Of a stretch of 64,000 nt of DNA, positions 49,996-58,290 are shown in pieces. Each line of letters begins with the position of its first letter. Position 1 is the first letter of the stretch. The stretch is taken from NCBI RefSeq assembly GCF_014195545.1, contig NZ_JACIBX010000003.1, forward strand, positions 186,001 through 250,000, in the 5' to 3' direction. Made by a program: the position numbers and the translations under genes. The notes under the pieces are model-generated. The model saw only the letters and a list, made by a program, of their open reading frames with translations, was not told where the DNA came from and did not search any database. The DNA is from Limimaricola variabilis. GTDB lineage: Bacteria; Pseudomonadota; Alphaproteobacteria; Rhodobacterales; Rhodobacteraceae.

Positions 49996-50838
49996 TCAGT
50001 CCTCGCGGGGGAAACGGCCTGGATGCACCAGCAGGTCGCAGGGCAGATGCGCCAGCAGTTCCGAGGCGACCCGGCCCATGGTCATCGGCACGTGCCCCTC
50101 GGCGCCATGACGGCCGATGGCCAACAGGTCGATCCCCTCTTGCGCCACGGCGTCGAGCAGGGCCGGCGTCGGCCGCCCTTCGAGAAGCCCGATCTCCGCC
50201 TCGATGCCGTCTTGCGACAGGCGTCGTTGCATCTGCTGCAGCTGGAACAGCATCGGCTCCTCGATCTCGTCCCGGTCGCGCTTGGTGATGTCGCCGGTCT
50301 CGTCCATGCGGTAGCCGAGCCCGCCGAAGGGCACCCGGTAGGCATGCACGAGCCGCATCGAGGCACCCTCCGCGAGCTTCGCGGCGAGACGCGCCGCGTC
50401 GGCATCACGCGCCGCGAAGCTGGTGGCGATCAGCACCTTGCCATAGGGCGCCGTCGGCCGATCCGACACGACTAGCACCGGTGCGTCGGACATCTGCACG
50501 CAGCGGTGCAGGACGCTGCCGCGAAACAGATCGACGAGGCCGCGGTCACGATGCGCCCCCGTCACCGCGAGATCGAAGCGCCCGCGCGAGATGCGATCCA
50601 CGACCCGCCGCCAGGGATGGCCGAAGACGACCTCCACCCTCCCCGCCCCGGCCGCGCCGCGGGTCAGGATCTCGTGCGCCGTCTGCGCCGTTTCCTCTGC
50701 GATGCGGCTGGGCAGGCTGTCGTCGACCACATGCAGTATCTCGAGCTCGGCGCCCAGCGCCGTGGCCAGTTGCAGCGCCCGCGCGAGGGCATGGCCGCTG
50801 CGTTCCGAGAGATCGCTCGCCATCAGTATTCCGGGCAT
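49996..50838 (-). CDS. Universal stress protein, two-domain
   Basis: A 280-residue tandem Usp protein (GILMASDLSERSGHAL; second domain KVLIATSFAARDADAA) with AIGRHGAEGHVPMTMGRVAS as the loop of the second domain. ATG 50838 begins the Usp fold. It is 25 bases after the small membrane protein, and both probably use the FNR box at 51356. Confidence 0.88.
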   Translation of the reverse strand: MPGILMASDLSERSGHALARALQLATALGAELEILHVVDDSLPSRIAEETAQTAHEILTRGAAGAGRVEVVFGHPWRRVVDRISRGRFDLAVTGAHRDRGLVDLFRGSVLHRCVQMSDAPVLVVSDRPTAPYGKVLIATSFAARDADAARLAAKLAEGASMRLVHAYRVPFGGLGYRMDETGDITKRDRDEIEEPMLFQLQQMQRRLSQDGIEAEIGLLEGRPTPALLDAVAQEGIDLLAIGRHGAEGHVPMTMGRVASELLAHLPCDLLVHPGRFPRED

Positions 50839-50863
50839 GTGAAGTCCTCCTTGGACTGGGCGA

Positions 50864-51307
50864 TCAGTGACGGGACCGCCTTTGGCCACCGTCGCGGATC
50901 GGCGGATCGGAGACTGCGGTGACGGCGAGGTCGATCAGCGCGCCGAGCAGGGTCGCTTCGGCGACCAGCCACCAGACCCCCGGCCCCGGCTGCGGCAACC
51001 ATTCCGAGCGGGCCCAGATGACGCCCAGCGGCTGCTGTGCCACGAGGAGCAGCACGATGCCCATCCAGAGCCCGATCCAGCCTCCGCGAAAACCCGAGGG
51101 CAGGCGGAGGTCGATCAGCGGCACGCGGTCGAACTGGCCCGCCAGCCCCACCAGTGCGCCGAGGATCACGGCCCAAAGCACGATGCCCCAGACCAGCATG
51201 GTCTCGGCGGCGGAGACCGGGGTCAGCAGGATCGGCGCCACCAGCCCGAACATGAGGCCGAGCGACTTGGCCAGCGCGACGCGTTTCATCAGCGGTGTGA
51301 GTGTCAT
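50864..51307 (-). CDS. Small membrane protein, 147 aa
   Basis: Three to four predicted membrane helices (LGLMFGLVAPILLTPVSA, VWGIVLWAVILGALVGLAG, GGWIGLWMGIVLLLVAQQ, WWLVAEATLLGALIDLAVT) and short polar loops. Function unknown; similar short proteins occur beside usp genes. ATG 51307 follows GAGGACATCGAC. An FNR box lies 49-62 bases upstream. Confidence 0.7.
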   Translation of the reverse strand: MTLTPLMKRVALAKSLGLMFGLVAPILLTPVSAAETMLVWGIVLWAVILGALVGLAGQFDRVPLIDLRLPSGFRGGWIGLWMGIVLLLVAQQPLGVIWARSEWLPQPGPGVWWLVAEATLLGALIDLAVTAVSDPPIRDGGQRRSRH

Positions 51308-51355
51308 GTCGATGTCCTCCCGCATCCTGTTTCGCCGATGGGGGTCCGACGCGCC

Positions 51356-51369
51356 TTGATCTGGATCAT
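51356..51369. promoter_or_regulatory. FNR-type box
   Basis: TTGATCTGGATCAT matches TTGAT-N4-ATCAA at nine of ten positions. It lies upstream of the minus-strand membrane protein-usp pair. Confidence 0.7.
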
Positions 51370-51468
51370 GCCTGCCGCCGGGCCTCGAAACGTTCAGCGC
51401 GGGCGCGCCCGGCCTCCTCCCCGCCTTCCGAAACGCCGATCACGGCTCCGGCCGCTCCATAAGAGGTC

Positions 51469-51867
51469 CTAGCCGTCCCAGTTGGCCAAGGCGCGAACTA
51501 GGTCGCCGCGTGCCAGGATGCCGACCATGGCGCCCGCCTCGAACACCGGAAAGCGGCGGTACCGGCTGGCAAGGAAGCGCTCGATCGCGGTCAGAAGATC
51601 CATATCGGCGGGCAGGCCTTCGACCGGGGCATGCATGACCTCCTCGACGCGACCCGTCGATCCACCGTGATAGGCCGACTCCAGCGCGCCCTTCAGGCAA
51701 TCTCTTTGCGACAACATGCCGAAGGGGCGTCCCTCGTCATCGACGACCGGCAGGCCCGAGACGCCGTGGAACGCCATGAGATGCATTGCGCGCTGCAGGT
51801 TCATCCCAGGCGTCACGGTGATCACCTCGCGGGTCATGATCTCCGATATGCGCGGCAGCGGTTTCAT
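51469..51867 (-). CDS. CBS-domain pair protein
   Basis: A 132-residue protein made of two CBS repeats: REVITVTPGMNLQRAMHLM with GVSGLPVVDDEGRPFGMLS, and MDLLTAIERFLASRYRRFPV with AMVGILARGDLVRAL. Such pairs bind adenine nucleotides and sense energy state. ATG 51867 overlaps the nqrM stop (ATGA), placing it as last gene of the nqr operon. Confidence 0.9.
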   Translation of the reverse strand: MKPLPRISEIMTREVITVTPGMNLQRAMHLMAFHGVSGLPVVDDEGRPFGMLSQRDCLKGALESAYHGGSTGRVEEVMHAPVEGLPADMDLLTAIERFLASRYRRFPVFEAGAMVGILARGDLVRALANWDG

Positions 51868-52013
51868 AGCGGGGACCGGCGGGCGCAGGGCTTGCGGCAG
51901 CCATCGCAGGCTCGACCACAGCCACCCGAAAGCGGACCCCGCCCGGCCAGCAGGCCCAGCGCCAGCCCCGCCATCGACAGCGCCACGAGGATGAGAACGA
52001 GAAGCAGCGTCAC
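51864..52013 (-). CDS. nqrM: NqrM-like NQR maturation factor
   Basis: A 49-residue protein missed by usual length limits. GTG 52013 opens a single membrane helix (LLLVLILVALSMAGLALGLL), then GRGPLSGGCGRACDGC and a further Cys (KPC). NqrM/DUF539 proteins have the same plan: one helix, GxxPlxGSCGG and several cysteines. They are needed to assemble the iron site between NqrD and NqrE. It follows apbE by 13 bases and overlaps the CBS gene, exactly where nqrM is found in other NQR operons. Confidence 0.72.
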   Translation of the reverse strand: MTLLLVLILVALSMAGLALGLLAGRGPLSGGCGRACDGCRKPCARRSPL

Positions 52014-52026
52014 GCGCGATCTCCCT

Positions 52027-52983
52027 TCATGCCAAGATGCGGGGGGCGAAGCCGCCGGTCATGGTCTCGACCGGCCCGTCCGCTCCGCGTTGCAGGAACA
52101 GGGCGGCGATGCCCTTCTTTCGCGCGAGCGCGATCCCGCGCTCCGACCCAAGCGCCAGCAGTCCTGTCGCCAAGGCATCGGCCCGCAGGCCGCTTCGGGC
52201 CAGCACAGAGACCTGCATGAGCGTCTGCATCGCGGGCCGGGCGCGGACGGGATCGATGACATGGCTCGTCGTCGCGCGCCCCGCATGACCCTGCGGCGCA
52301 TGGGCGGAGGTTGCCAGCGCCAGCGCCTCCGGTCGCACCACCCGTTGCGCGAGCGTTGCCTCCGCCCCCGGATGTTCGACCGCGACCCGCCAGGCCCGGC
52401 CCGAACGATGGCGGCCAAGCGCCCTGATTTCACCGCCGATCTCGACCAGCGCATCCCTCGCGCCCAAAGCCGCGACCCGCGCGGTAAGAAGATCCAGCGC
52501 GTGCCCCTTGGCCAGCCCGCAGGGATCGAAGGTCAGCGCGTCATGACTCTTGCGGACCGCGCCGCTACTCAGGTCGAAATGCCCGCCCTTAGGGACGCGT
52601 CCGGCGATCCTGCCGAAGCCGTAACGCGCTACCAGCGGGCCGACCCGCGCGTCGAAGCCGCCCTTGGTCAGCCCGCGCACCACTTCCGCCTCCCGCAGGC
52701 AGGCCCGCGTCGCCGCCCCTACAGGCATCCACCGCCCCGCCGATGCGCGGTTGAGCGCGACGAGCGCGCTGTCCTCGCGCCATGGCGACAGCTCCGCATC
52801 CAGCGCGGCGATCAGGCTCGTGGCTCCGGCCTCGATCGCCGCCCCGTCCGTCCCGGCAGGCAGGAGGCAATGCCAGTAGCTGCCGAAGGCCGGGCCGCCG
52901 AGGCTCAGCGTCGCGGCCCATGCGGGCGGCGCGAACAGGGCGGCCCCCGCCCCTGCCAGAAACTCCCGTCGTCCGATCGGCAT
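52027..52983 (-). CDS. apbE: ApbE, FAD:protein FMN transferase
   Basis: A 318-residue ApbE-type flavin transferase that attaches FMN to threonine in SGAT-type motifs. An Arg-Arg signal (RREFLAGAGAALFAPPAWA) indicates Tat or lipoprotein-like export; LTFDPCGLAKGHALD and ALVEIGGEIRALG are the flavin- and Mg-binding motifs, with HVIDP and the late RADALATGLLAL also conserved. It lies three bases after nqrF. NqrC is the only SGAT acceptor visible in the operon. Confidence 0.9.
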   Translation of the reverse strand: MPIGRREFLAGAGAALFAPPAWAATLSLGGPAFGSYWHCLLPAGTDGAAIEAGATSLIAALDAELSPWREDSALVALNRASAGRWMPVGAATRACLREAEVVRGLTKGGFDARVGPLVARYGFGRIAGRVPKGGHFDLSSGAVRKSHDALTFDPCGLAKGHALDLLTARVAALGARDALVEIGGEIRALGRHRSGRAWRVAVEHPGAEATLAQRVVRPEALALATSAHAPQGHAGRATTSHVIDPVRARPAMQTLMQVSVLARSGLRADALATGLLALGSERGIALARKKGIAALFLQRGADGPVETMTGGFAPRILA

Positions 52984-52986
52984 GGC

Positions 52987-54204
52987 TCAGCTCCCGAAAT
53001 CGTCGAAGAAGATGCGGTTCGACGGCACGCCCGCCTCGTCCAGAACGCCCATCACCGCCGCGATCATCAGCGGCGGCCCGCAGAGGTAGTAGTCGCACGC
53101 TTCCGGCTCAGGGTGGTCGCGCAGGAACCCCTCGCGCAGGGCCGCGTGGACGAAGCCCGTCCACCCCTCCCACCGGTCACCGGGTCGCGGGTCGGACAGC
53201 GCGACCTCGAAGCGGAACTCGGGATGCTGCCGGGCCAGCGTCGCGAATTCCTCCGCGTAGAACAGGTCGTCGCGGCGGCGCGCGCCGTACCAGAAGCTGA
53301 TCGGAGGAGGCGCCCCTTGGCCGAGCCGGTCGTGGATGATCGCCCGAAGCGGCGCCATGCCGACGCCGCCGCCGATCAGGACCATTTCGCGCGCGCTGTC
53401 CTGTGCCCGGAAATCGCCATGCGGGCCGCTCGCGGCGATCCGGACGCCCTCGCTCACGTGAAACAGCCAGGACGACACCGCCCCGGGCGGCAGGCGCGGC
53501 CGGTCGGGCGGCGGCAGGGCGAGACGGATCAGCAGCACGAGCCGGCCCCGTGCAAGATCGGCAGGCGTGCTCGCGATGGAATAGGCGCGGGTGACCGGCG
53601 CTGTCGTGGCAGCCCGCAGCCCACGCAGCTCGGCCCAGTCATCGGCAAAGCGCTCCGGCACCTCGATCGCGTCGAAGCCGAACTCATGCGGGGGCGCGGT
53701 CAGCGAGACGAAGGCCCCGGCCCGCACCGCGGCGATCACCTCGGGCGGCGCGTCGAGCACGATCTCGCGGATCAGCGAGGTCAGGAACCGCGCCCGCAGG
53801 ACGGTGCAGTCGAAGCCGCGCGCGTCCAGAAGTGCCTCGGGCAGCTCGACCTCTACCGGGCCACGCAGGCGGATCTGGCAAGCCAGATGCATCCCCTCGC
53901 GCCGCTCGGCCCGCGATAGGCGCGCTCGCTCCGCGGGCATCGGCTCGATGGCCTCCCCCCTGACCCGCACCCGGCATTGGCCGCAAGTGCCCGCGCCGCC
54001 GCAGGCCGCCGGCAGCAGGATGTCATGGGTGGCCAACGCTCCGAGCAGGTCGGTGCCGAACCGGCTTTCGAAGGGCGCGCGGTCGTTCACCGTGACGGCG
54101 ACGGGCAGATCCGGCACCAGCCGCCGCCGCGCCAGGATGAGCGCGGCGCTGAGCGCCAGCACCACGGCCACGAGCAGCACCACGCCGGCCAACAGCCCGG
54201 TCAT
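52987..54204 (-). CDS. nqrF: NqrF, NADH-oxidising subunit
   Basis: A 405-residue protein of normal length: N-terminal membrane helix, 2Fe-2S domain with [10 protein letters not shown] (residues about 68-77) and the fourth Cys in [11 protein letters not shown] domain (RAYSIAS) and NADH domain ([26 protein letters not shown]). It takes electrons from NADH and feeds the NqrD/E iron site. All motifs are intact. Confidence 0.92.
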   Translation of the reverse strand: MTGLLAGVVLLVAVVLALSAALILARRRLVPDLPVAVTVNDRAPFESRFGTDLLGALATHDILLPAACGGAGTCGQCRVRVRGEAIEPMPAERARLSRAERREGMHLACQIRLRGPVEVELPEALLDARGFDCTVLRARFLTSLIREIVLDAPPEVIAAVRAGAFVSLTAPPHEFGFDAIEVPERFADDWAELRGLRAATTAPVTRAYSIASTPADLARGRLVLLIRLALPPPDRPRLPPGAVSSWLFHVSEGVRIAASGPHGDFRAQDSAREMVLIGGGVGMAPLRAIIHDRLGQGAPPPISFWYGARRRDDLFYAEEFATLARQHPEFRFEVALSDPRPGDRWEGWTGFVHAALREGFLRDHPEPEACDYYLCGPPLMIAAVMGVLDEAGVPSNRIFFDDFGS

Positions 54205-54800
54205 TGCACCATCCCCCCGAAGCCCGAGAAGCCGAGCGACATCAGCCCGGAGACGATGAAGGCGCCGCCCAGGCCGCGCAGCCCCTCGGGCATGTCGGCA
54301 TGGCGCAAGCGCTCGCGGATCGCGGCGAAGGCGGTGATCGCCAGCGCCCAGCCGATGCCGCTGCCGATCCCCCAGACCACCGCCTCCAGCGGGTCGTAGC
54401 GCCGCTCGACCATGAACAGGCTGCCGCCGAGGATCGCGCAGTTCACCGTGATCAGCGGCAGGAACACCCCCAGCGCGCGGTGCAGCACCGGCACGAAGCG
54501 GTCGAGCAGAAGCTCCATCAGCTGCACCATCGCGGCGATGACGCCGATGAAGACGATGATCCGCAGGAAGCTCAAATCGATCTCCGGCAGCCCGATCCAG
54601 TGCAGCGCGCCCGGGGCGAGCAGATAGACATGGATCAGCGCGTTGACCGGCACCGTTACGCCCTGCACCACGATCACCGCGATGCCGAGGCCCAGCGCGG
54701 TGGAGATCCGTTGCGACACGGCGAGGAAGGTGCAGATGCCGAGGAAGAAGGACAACGCGAGGTTGTCGGTCAGGATCGCGGCGAGCAGGATCTCGGTCAT
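54201..54800 (-). CDS. nqrE: NqrE, membrane subunit
   Basis: A 199-residue protein with six helices. The two conserved cysteines in GICTFLAVS and TVNCAILGG, one in each half, bind the iron centre shared with NqrD. Highly conserved ([15 protein letters not shown]). ATG 54800 overlaps the nqrD stop by four bases and its own stop overlaps the nqrF start. Confidence 0.92.
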   Translation of the reverse strand: MTEILLAAILTDNLALSFFLGICTFLAVSQRISTALGLGIAVIVVQGVTVPVNALIHVYLLAPGALHWIGLPEIDLSFLRIIVFIGVIAAMVQLMELLLDRFVPVLHRALGVFLPLITVNCAILGGSLFMVERRYDPLEAVVWGIGSGIGWALAITAFAAIRERLRHADMPEGLRGLGGAFIVSGLMSLGFSGFGGMVQ

Positions 54801-55456
54801 GGCCGCGCCTCCCCCCGCCGCGACAGCAGGCGGTGTTCGGGCCGCTCGGCCTGCTCGGGCCGCACCGCGCGGATCGCCCAGACCAGCAGCCCGATGATGA
54901 AGAAGGCCGAGGGCGCGAGCTGCATCAGCCGCAGCGGCTCGAACCAACCGCCCTGTTCGGCCAGCGGCAGCATCGGAACGCCCAGGAGCCTGCCGGTGCC
55001 GAAGAGTTCGCGGATCGTCGCGACGATCATCAGCACGAGGCCGTAGCCCAGCGCGTTGCCCAGCGCGTCGAGGACCGAGGGCCCCACCGGATGGTGCATG
55101 GCAAAGCTTTCGGCGCGGCCCAGCACGATGCAGTTGGTGACGATCAGCCCGACGAAGATCGACAGCCGCTGGCTGATCTCGAAGGCGTAGGCGCGCAGCA
55201 CCTCGTCGGTGACGATGACCAGCGTGGCGATGATGGTGATCTGCAGGATCAGCCGGATCGCGTGCGGGATATGGCGGCGGATCGCGCTGATGATCGCGGC
55301 CGAGGCGCAGAGCACGAAGATCAGCGCCGCCGCCATGGTGAGCGCCGTCGCCAGCGCCGTGGTCACCGCCAGCGCCGAGCAGATGCCCAGGATCTGCAGC
55401 GTCACCGGGTTCGACCGGATCAGCGGATCGGTAAGGTGGTGCGACAGGCGCCTCAT
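54797..55456 (-). CDS. nqrD: NqrD, membrane subunit
   Basis: A 219-residue protein with six helices, paralogous to NqrE and with the matching cysteines in [13 protein letters not shown] and [31 protein letters not shown] is the usual N-terminus. ATG 55456 follows the nqrC stop with a four-base overlap. The C-terminus is longer and more charged ([18 protein letters not shown]) than usual. Confidence 0.92.
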   Translation of the reverse strand: MRRLSHHLTDPLIRSNPVTLQILGICSALAVTTALATALTMAAALIFVLCASAAIISAIRRHIPHAIRLILQITIIATLVIVTDEVLRAYAFEISQRLSIFVGLIVTNCIVLGRAESFAMHHPVGPSVLDALGNALGYGLVLMIVATIRELFGTGRLLGVPMLPLAEQGGWFEPLRLMQLAPSAFFIIGLLVWAIRAVRPEQAERPEHRLLSRRGEARP

Positions 55457-56253
55457 CCCATCCCCTCCCGCGCCAGCCGATCGAGGAACGGGCCATACCC
55501 CCATGGCCCCATCCAGAACCGCAGCATGGCGGTGACGCCGTTGCCGGTACGGGTGGCGCCCGAGATGCCGTCCACCTCGTAAGGCGTAGAAGCCGCGCCG
55601 CGCACCACCTCGATGCGGATCGTGCCGCTGTCATCGGCGATACGACGGCCGGGCCAGAGCGCCTGCCAATCGGCGCGTTCGATCTGCGCGCCGAGCCCCG
55701 GCGTCTCGCGCTGTTCGGTCACGGTCAGCGCCGCCACCGTGTCGAGATCGGCTTCGAGCGCGAGCAGCGCGTGGATGGTCGACTGATACCCGGTGCCGCG
55801 CATCGGCAGCACCACGAGCACCGGCGCGCCGTCGCGTTCGAGCAGGTGGACCGCGGCCACGCGCTCGCGCCGCCCGAGCCCGGCGATGTCGGCCTCGGGC
55901 GGCAGATCGATCCCGGTCTCGGCATCGCGCGCCGTAGGTTCGGCCTCGAACCCCGTGGCATCGCCCGGCAGGACGCGCCCGCTCTCCAACTCGACCAGAC
56001 GGCTTTGCAGCTCGGTGACGCCGGCCTCCTCCATCACCACGCGTAGCCCCGGCAGCGCGTCGACCATGGCCTGCATCCGCGCGGCACGGGCGGCCTCCAG
56101 ATTGGCGGCCTGTCGAGGTTCGAGCAGCGTGGCGGCGGTCGACACGGTCAGCGCCGCGCCCAGTGCCACGAGCCCGGCCATGCCCAGCGCCTTGACCGGG
56201 TCCTCGTTGGGACGGGCGAGAAATCGCCCCCATATCCCATGCGGCTCAGGCAC
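55453..56253 (-). CDS. nqrC: NqrC, FMN-binding subunit
   Basis: A 266-residue protein with one N-terminal membrane helix ([20 protein letters not shown]) and a periplasmic domain containing [15 protein letters not shown], the SGAT-type site to which ApbE joins FMN through threonine. GTG 56253 overlaps the nqrB stop by eight bases and has GGAGG upstream. Confidence 0.9.
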   Translation of the reverse strand: MPEPHGIWGRFLARPNEDPVKALGMAGLVALGAALTVSTAATLLEPRQAANLEAARAARMQAMVDALPGLRVVMEEAGVTELQSRLVELESGRVLPGDATGFEAEPTARDAETGIDLPPEADIAGLGRRERVAAVHLLERDGAPVLVVLPMRGTGYQSTIHALLALEADLDTVAALTVTEQRETPGLGAQIERADWQALWPGRRIADDSGTIRIEVVRGAASTPYEVDGISGATRTGNGVTAMLRFWMGPWGYGPFLDRLAREGMG

Positions 56254-57040
56254 GACGCGCCTCCTCCCGCCAGTCGGCAAGGGCGATGACCCCTGCGTCC
56301 ATCAGCGGCGCGAACAGGTTCGCGAGCAGCACCGCGAAGACGCCTGCCGAGAGGTCGAGGCCGGGCAGGCCCGGTGCGGCCAGAGCCGCGACCAGCCCAC
56401 CCGTCATCAACCCCGACAGCCATTGCCCCGGCCCCGTGACCGGCGCGCCGAACGGATCGGCGCCAAGGTGGACCAGGACAAGAGCAAGCGGCAGCGCGTA
56501 TCCGGGGTCGAGCGCCGCGGGCCAGGCCGCCAGCGCGAAACCCGCAGCCCCCGCCAGCACGACCCGCCACGGCGCAAGCCCCGCCAAGAGGACCAGAAGC
56601 CCGCCGGGCAGCGCGGCCCAGATCACGGCGTCCACCGGGACGACCGGCGCGAGCGGCGGAAAGGAGAAGGCGAGCAGCGCGAGGGACAGCGCGCCGATGC
56701 TCAGGAACCCGAAGCCCGCCCCGCCGAAGATCAGCGAGCCGAGCACGAGCGCGAGCGACAGCGCGAATGCGATCTGCCCCGGTGACGCCTCGGGCGGGGC
56801 GAAGAGGAACATGAGCAGCGCCGGTACCAGCGCCTCGAAGACTGGCCCCCGGCCGCGGATCTCAGCGAAGACCAGCGCGCAGGCCAACGCGGCCGTCACC
56901 ACGGCCAGCAGATGCGGCCACGCCGCGCCGGGGGCCGACAGGAACAGCACCGCCGCCGGTGGCGCGAGGGCCGCCAGCCTGAGGGCGGTGGCATCGCGGG
57001 CTGCCCGCGCGCGGAGGGTTGCGAGATATCCGCCCCTCAT
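56246..57040 (-). CDS. nqrB: NqrB-like membrane subunit, short, without FMN site
   Basis: A 264-residue membrane protein; typical NqrB has about 410 residues. Family features kept are LIFGGAGFGFLSIGALSL (corresponding to the vFGGtGknflNPAL region), the C-terminal ADPFGAPVTGPGQWLSGLMTGG and VLLANLFAPLMD. Where NqrB has SGAT carrying FMN, this protein reads WAALPGGLLVLLAG, so no covalent FMN can be attached. The N-terminal segment of canonical NqrB is missing. ATG 57040 overlaps the nqrA stop. Assignment rests on operon position and these motifs. Confidence 0.78.
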   Translation of the reverse strand: MRGGYLATLRARAARDATALRLAALAPPAAVLFLSAPGAAWPHLLAVVTAALACALVFAEIRGRGPVFEALVPALLMFLFAPPEASPGQIAFALSLALVLGSLIFGGAGFGFLSIGALSLALLAFSFPPLAPVVPVDAVIWAALPGGLLVLLAGLAPWRVVLAGAAGFALAAWPAALDPGYALPLALVLVHLGADPFGAPVTGPGQWLSGLMTGGLVAALAAPGLPGLDLSAGVFAVLLANLFAPLMDAGVIALADWREEARRA

Positions 57041-58158
57041 CGCTCGGCCTCCAGCTCGTCGAGGACGCGGCGCAGCAGCAGGCCGTAATCGGCGCCGCTG
57101 GCGCAGATCGTGCTTGCCGCCCGCATGTCCTCCTCGACGAGATCGAGACAGCCGAGCCTGCGGGCGGTATCGGCATCGCCGATCTGCAGCGCCCTGAGCA
57201 GCGGGATGGTGCGCATGCCCAGCGGCAGCGACGTCGCGAGGGCGGGCACCGGCACGATCGGCCCGAGTGCTGCGTCGGACGGCACGGCCATGTCGCAACG
57301 GGGATCTATCCGGGTCTCGTTGCGGCGGAGCGGACGCGGGGCCGGGGCTGTCCAACCGCGCTCTTTCAGTGCTGGCGCGAGATCGGCACCGAGCGGTGCG
57401 CGCAGAATGCCCGCGACGCCGCCCGAGGGCGTCACGATCTCGACCAGCCGCGTCGCGTCGAACAGCCCCTCGGCGCAGAGGCGGCCGAGAGCGATCGCCG
57501 TCTGCACGTCGAGAACCCAGACCTCGACGCCGCGGGCCACGCTGCGCAGGCGGCGCAGCCTGCGGGCCATGCCGTCATGCCGCGGCGCCAGCGCATCGAT
57601 CTCCACGCGCCCCTCGGCCGAGGCCAAGGCCGGCCCGCCATGCTGGCACAGGATCACCGGCCCTTTGGTGAGCGCGGTGAGGGCGCGCAGGCCGTGGCCC
57701 AGCGCGAAGGGCGTGGCTTGCGCCGCGAGAACGCCCGCGCCTGACAGCGCATCCACCAGGATCGCATCGGGCGACGCATCCGGGTCCGGCACGCGGCCGA
57801 ACGGACGGGTGCGCAGATCCGGCCAGAGCCCGTATGCGAGCATCAGGTCGCGCGTGTCGCCCTCAACCGTCACCGGCGCAGGCCGCGCTGCGCCATCCGG
57901 CCGGATGACCACCCGGATCGCGCGGCAGCCCAGCCCGGCTTCGACCCGCTCGACCCGGCCCGCCACCGGGGCGACGACACGGATCTCGGGCCGCGACCGG
58001 TCCTGCATGACGGCTGCACCGATGGCGACCTCCGCGCCCTCCGCGACGCAGGCGACGGGGCGCAGGCCGGGCAGATCGCGCGCCTCCAGCGTCACCGTGT
58101 CGGGAAGGATGGCGGGCGGGCCGAACGGCCCTTTGCGCTGCGGCTCGAGACAGGACAT
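57037..58158 (-). CDS. nqrA: NqrA-like peripheral subunit, shortened
   Basis: A 373-residue protein (canonical NqrA about 446). The C-terminal LGCLDLVEEDMRAASTICASGADYGLLLRRVLDELE and the central SPDAILVDALSGAG / GPVILCQHGG region fit NqrA/RnfC-type proteins, but the usual cysteine (VCPGK) near the end reads ICASG. It has no 4Fe-4S ferredoxin motifs, unlike RnfC. ATG 58158 is chosen because upstream residues cover the FNR box region. First gene of the nqr operon. Confidence 0.8.
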   Translation of the reverse strand: MSCLEPQRKGPFGPPAILPDTVTLEARDLPGLRPVACVAEGAEVAIGAAVMQDRSRPEIRVVAPVAGRVERVEAGLGCRAIRVVIRPDGAARPAPVTVEGDTRDLMLAYGLWPDLRTRPFGRVPDPDASPDAILVDALSGAGVLAAQATPFALGHGLRALTALTKGPVILCQHGGPALASAEGRVEIDALAPRHDGMARRLRRLRSVARGVEVWVLDVQTAIALGRLCAEGLFDATRLVEIVTPSGGVAGILRAPLGADLAPALKERGWTAPAPRPLRRNETRIDPRCDMAVPSDAALGPIVPVPALATSLPLGMRTIPLLRALQIGDADTARRLGCLDLVEEDMRAASTICASGADYGLLLRRVLDELEAER

Positions 58159-58214
58159 GGCGATCTCCGTGACGGCTCCTGTCCCTTGAATCGGCCAGCC
58201 ACCGATCCGCCGCA

Positions 58215-58228
58215 TTGATCTGGATCAA
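58215..58228. promoter_or_regulatory. Perfect FNR box between nqr operon and pentahaem cytochrome
   Basis: TTGATCTGGATCAA is a perfect match to the FNR consensus. It is 57 bases from nqrA and 63 bases from the divergent cytochrome gene, a spacing compatible with FNR activation of one or both. Confidence 0.85.
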
Positions 58229-58290
58229 GGCCGGCCGCCCCCGCGCTTCGCATCATCGCGCCATGCGGTCCGCCCCATAGGAGAGATGCC

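Noticed and set aside
54201-58158. Assignment as an Rnf complex.
   Set aside because: There is an NqrF with 2Fe-2S, FAD and NADH domains, an NqrA-like first gene without ferredoxin clusters, an nqrM and no RnfB, so NQR fits better.
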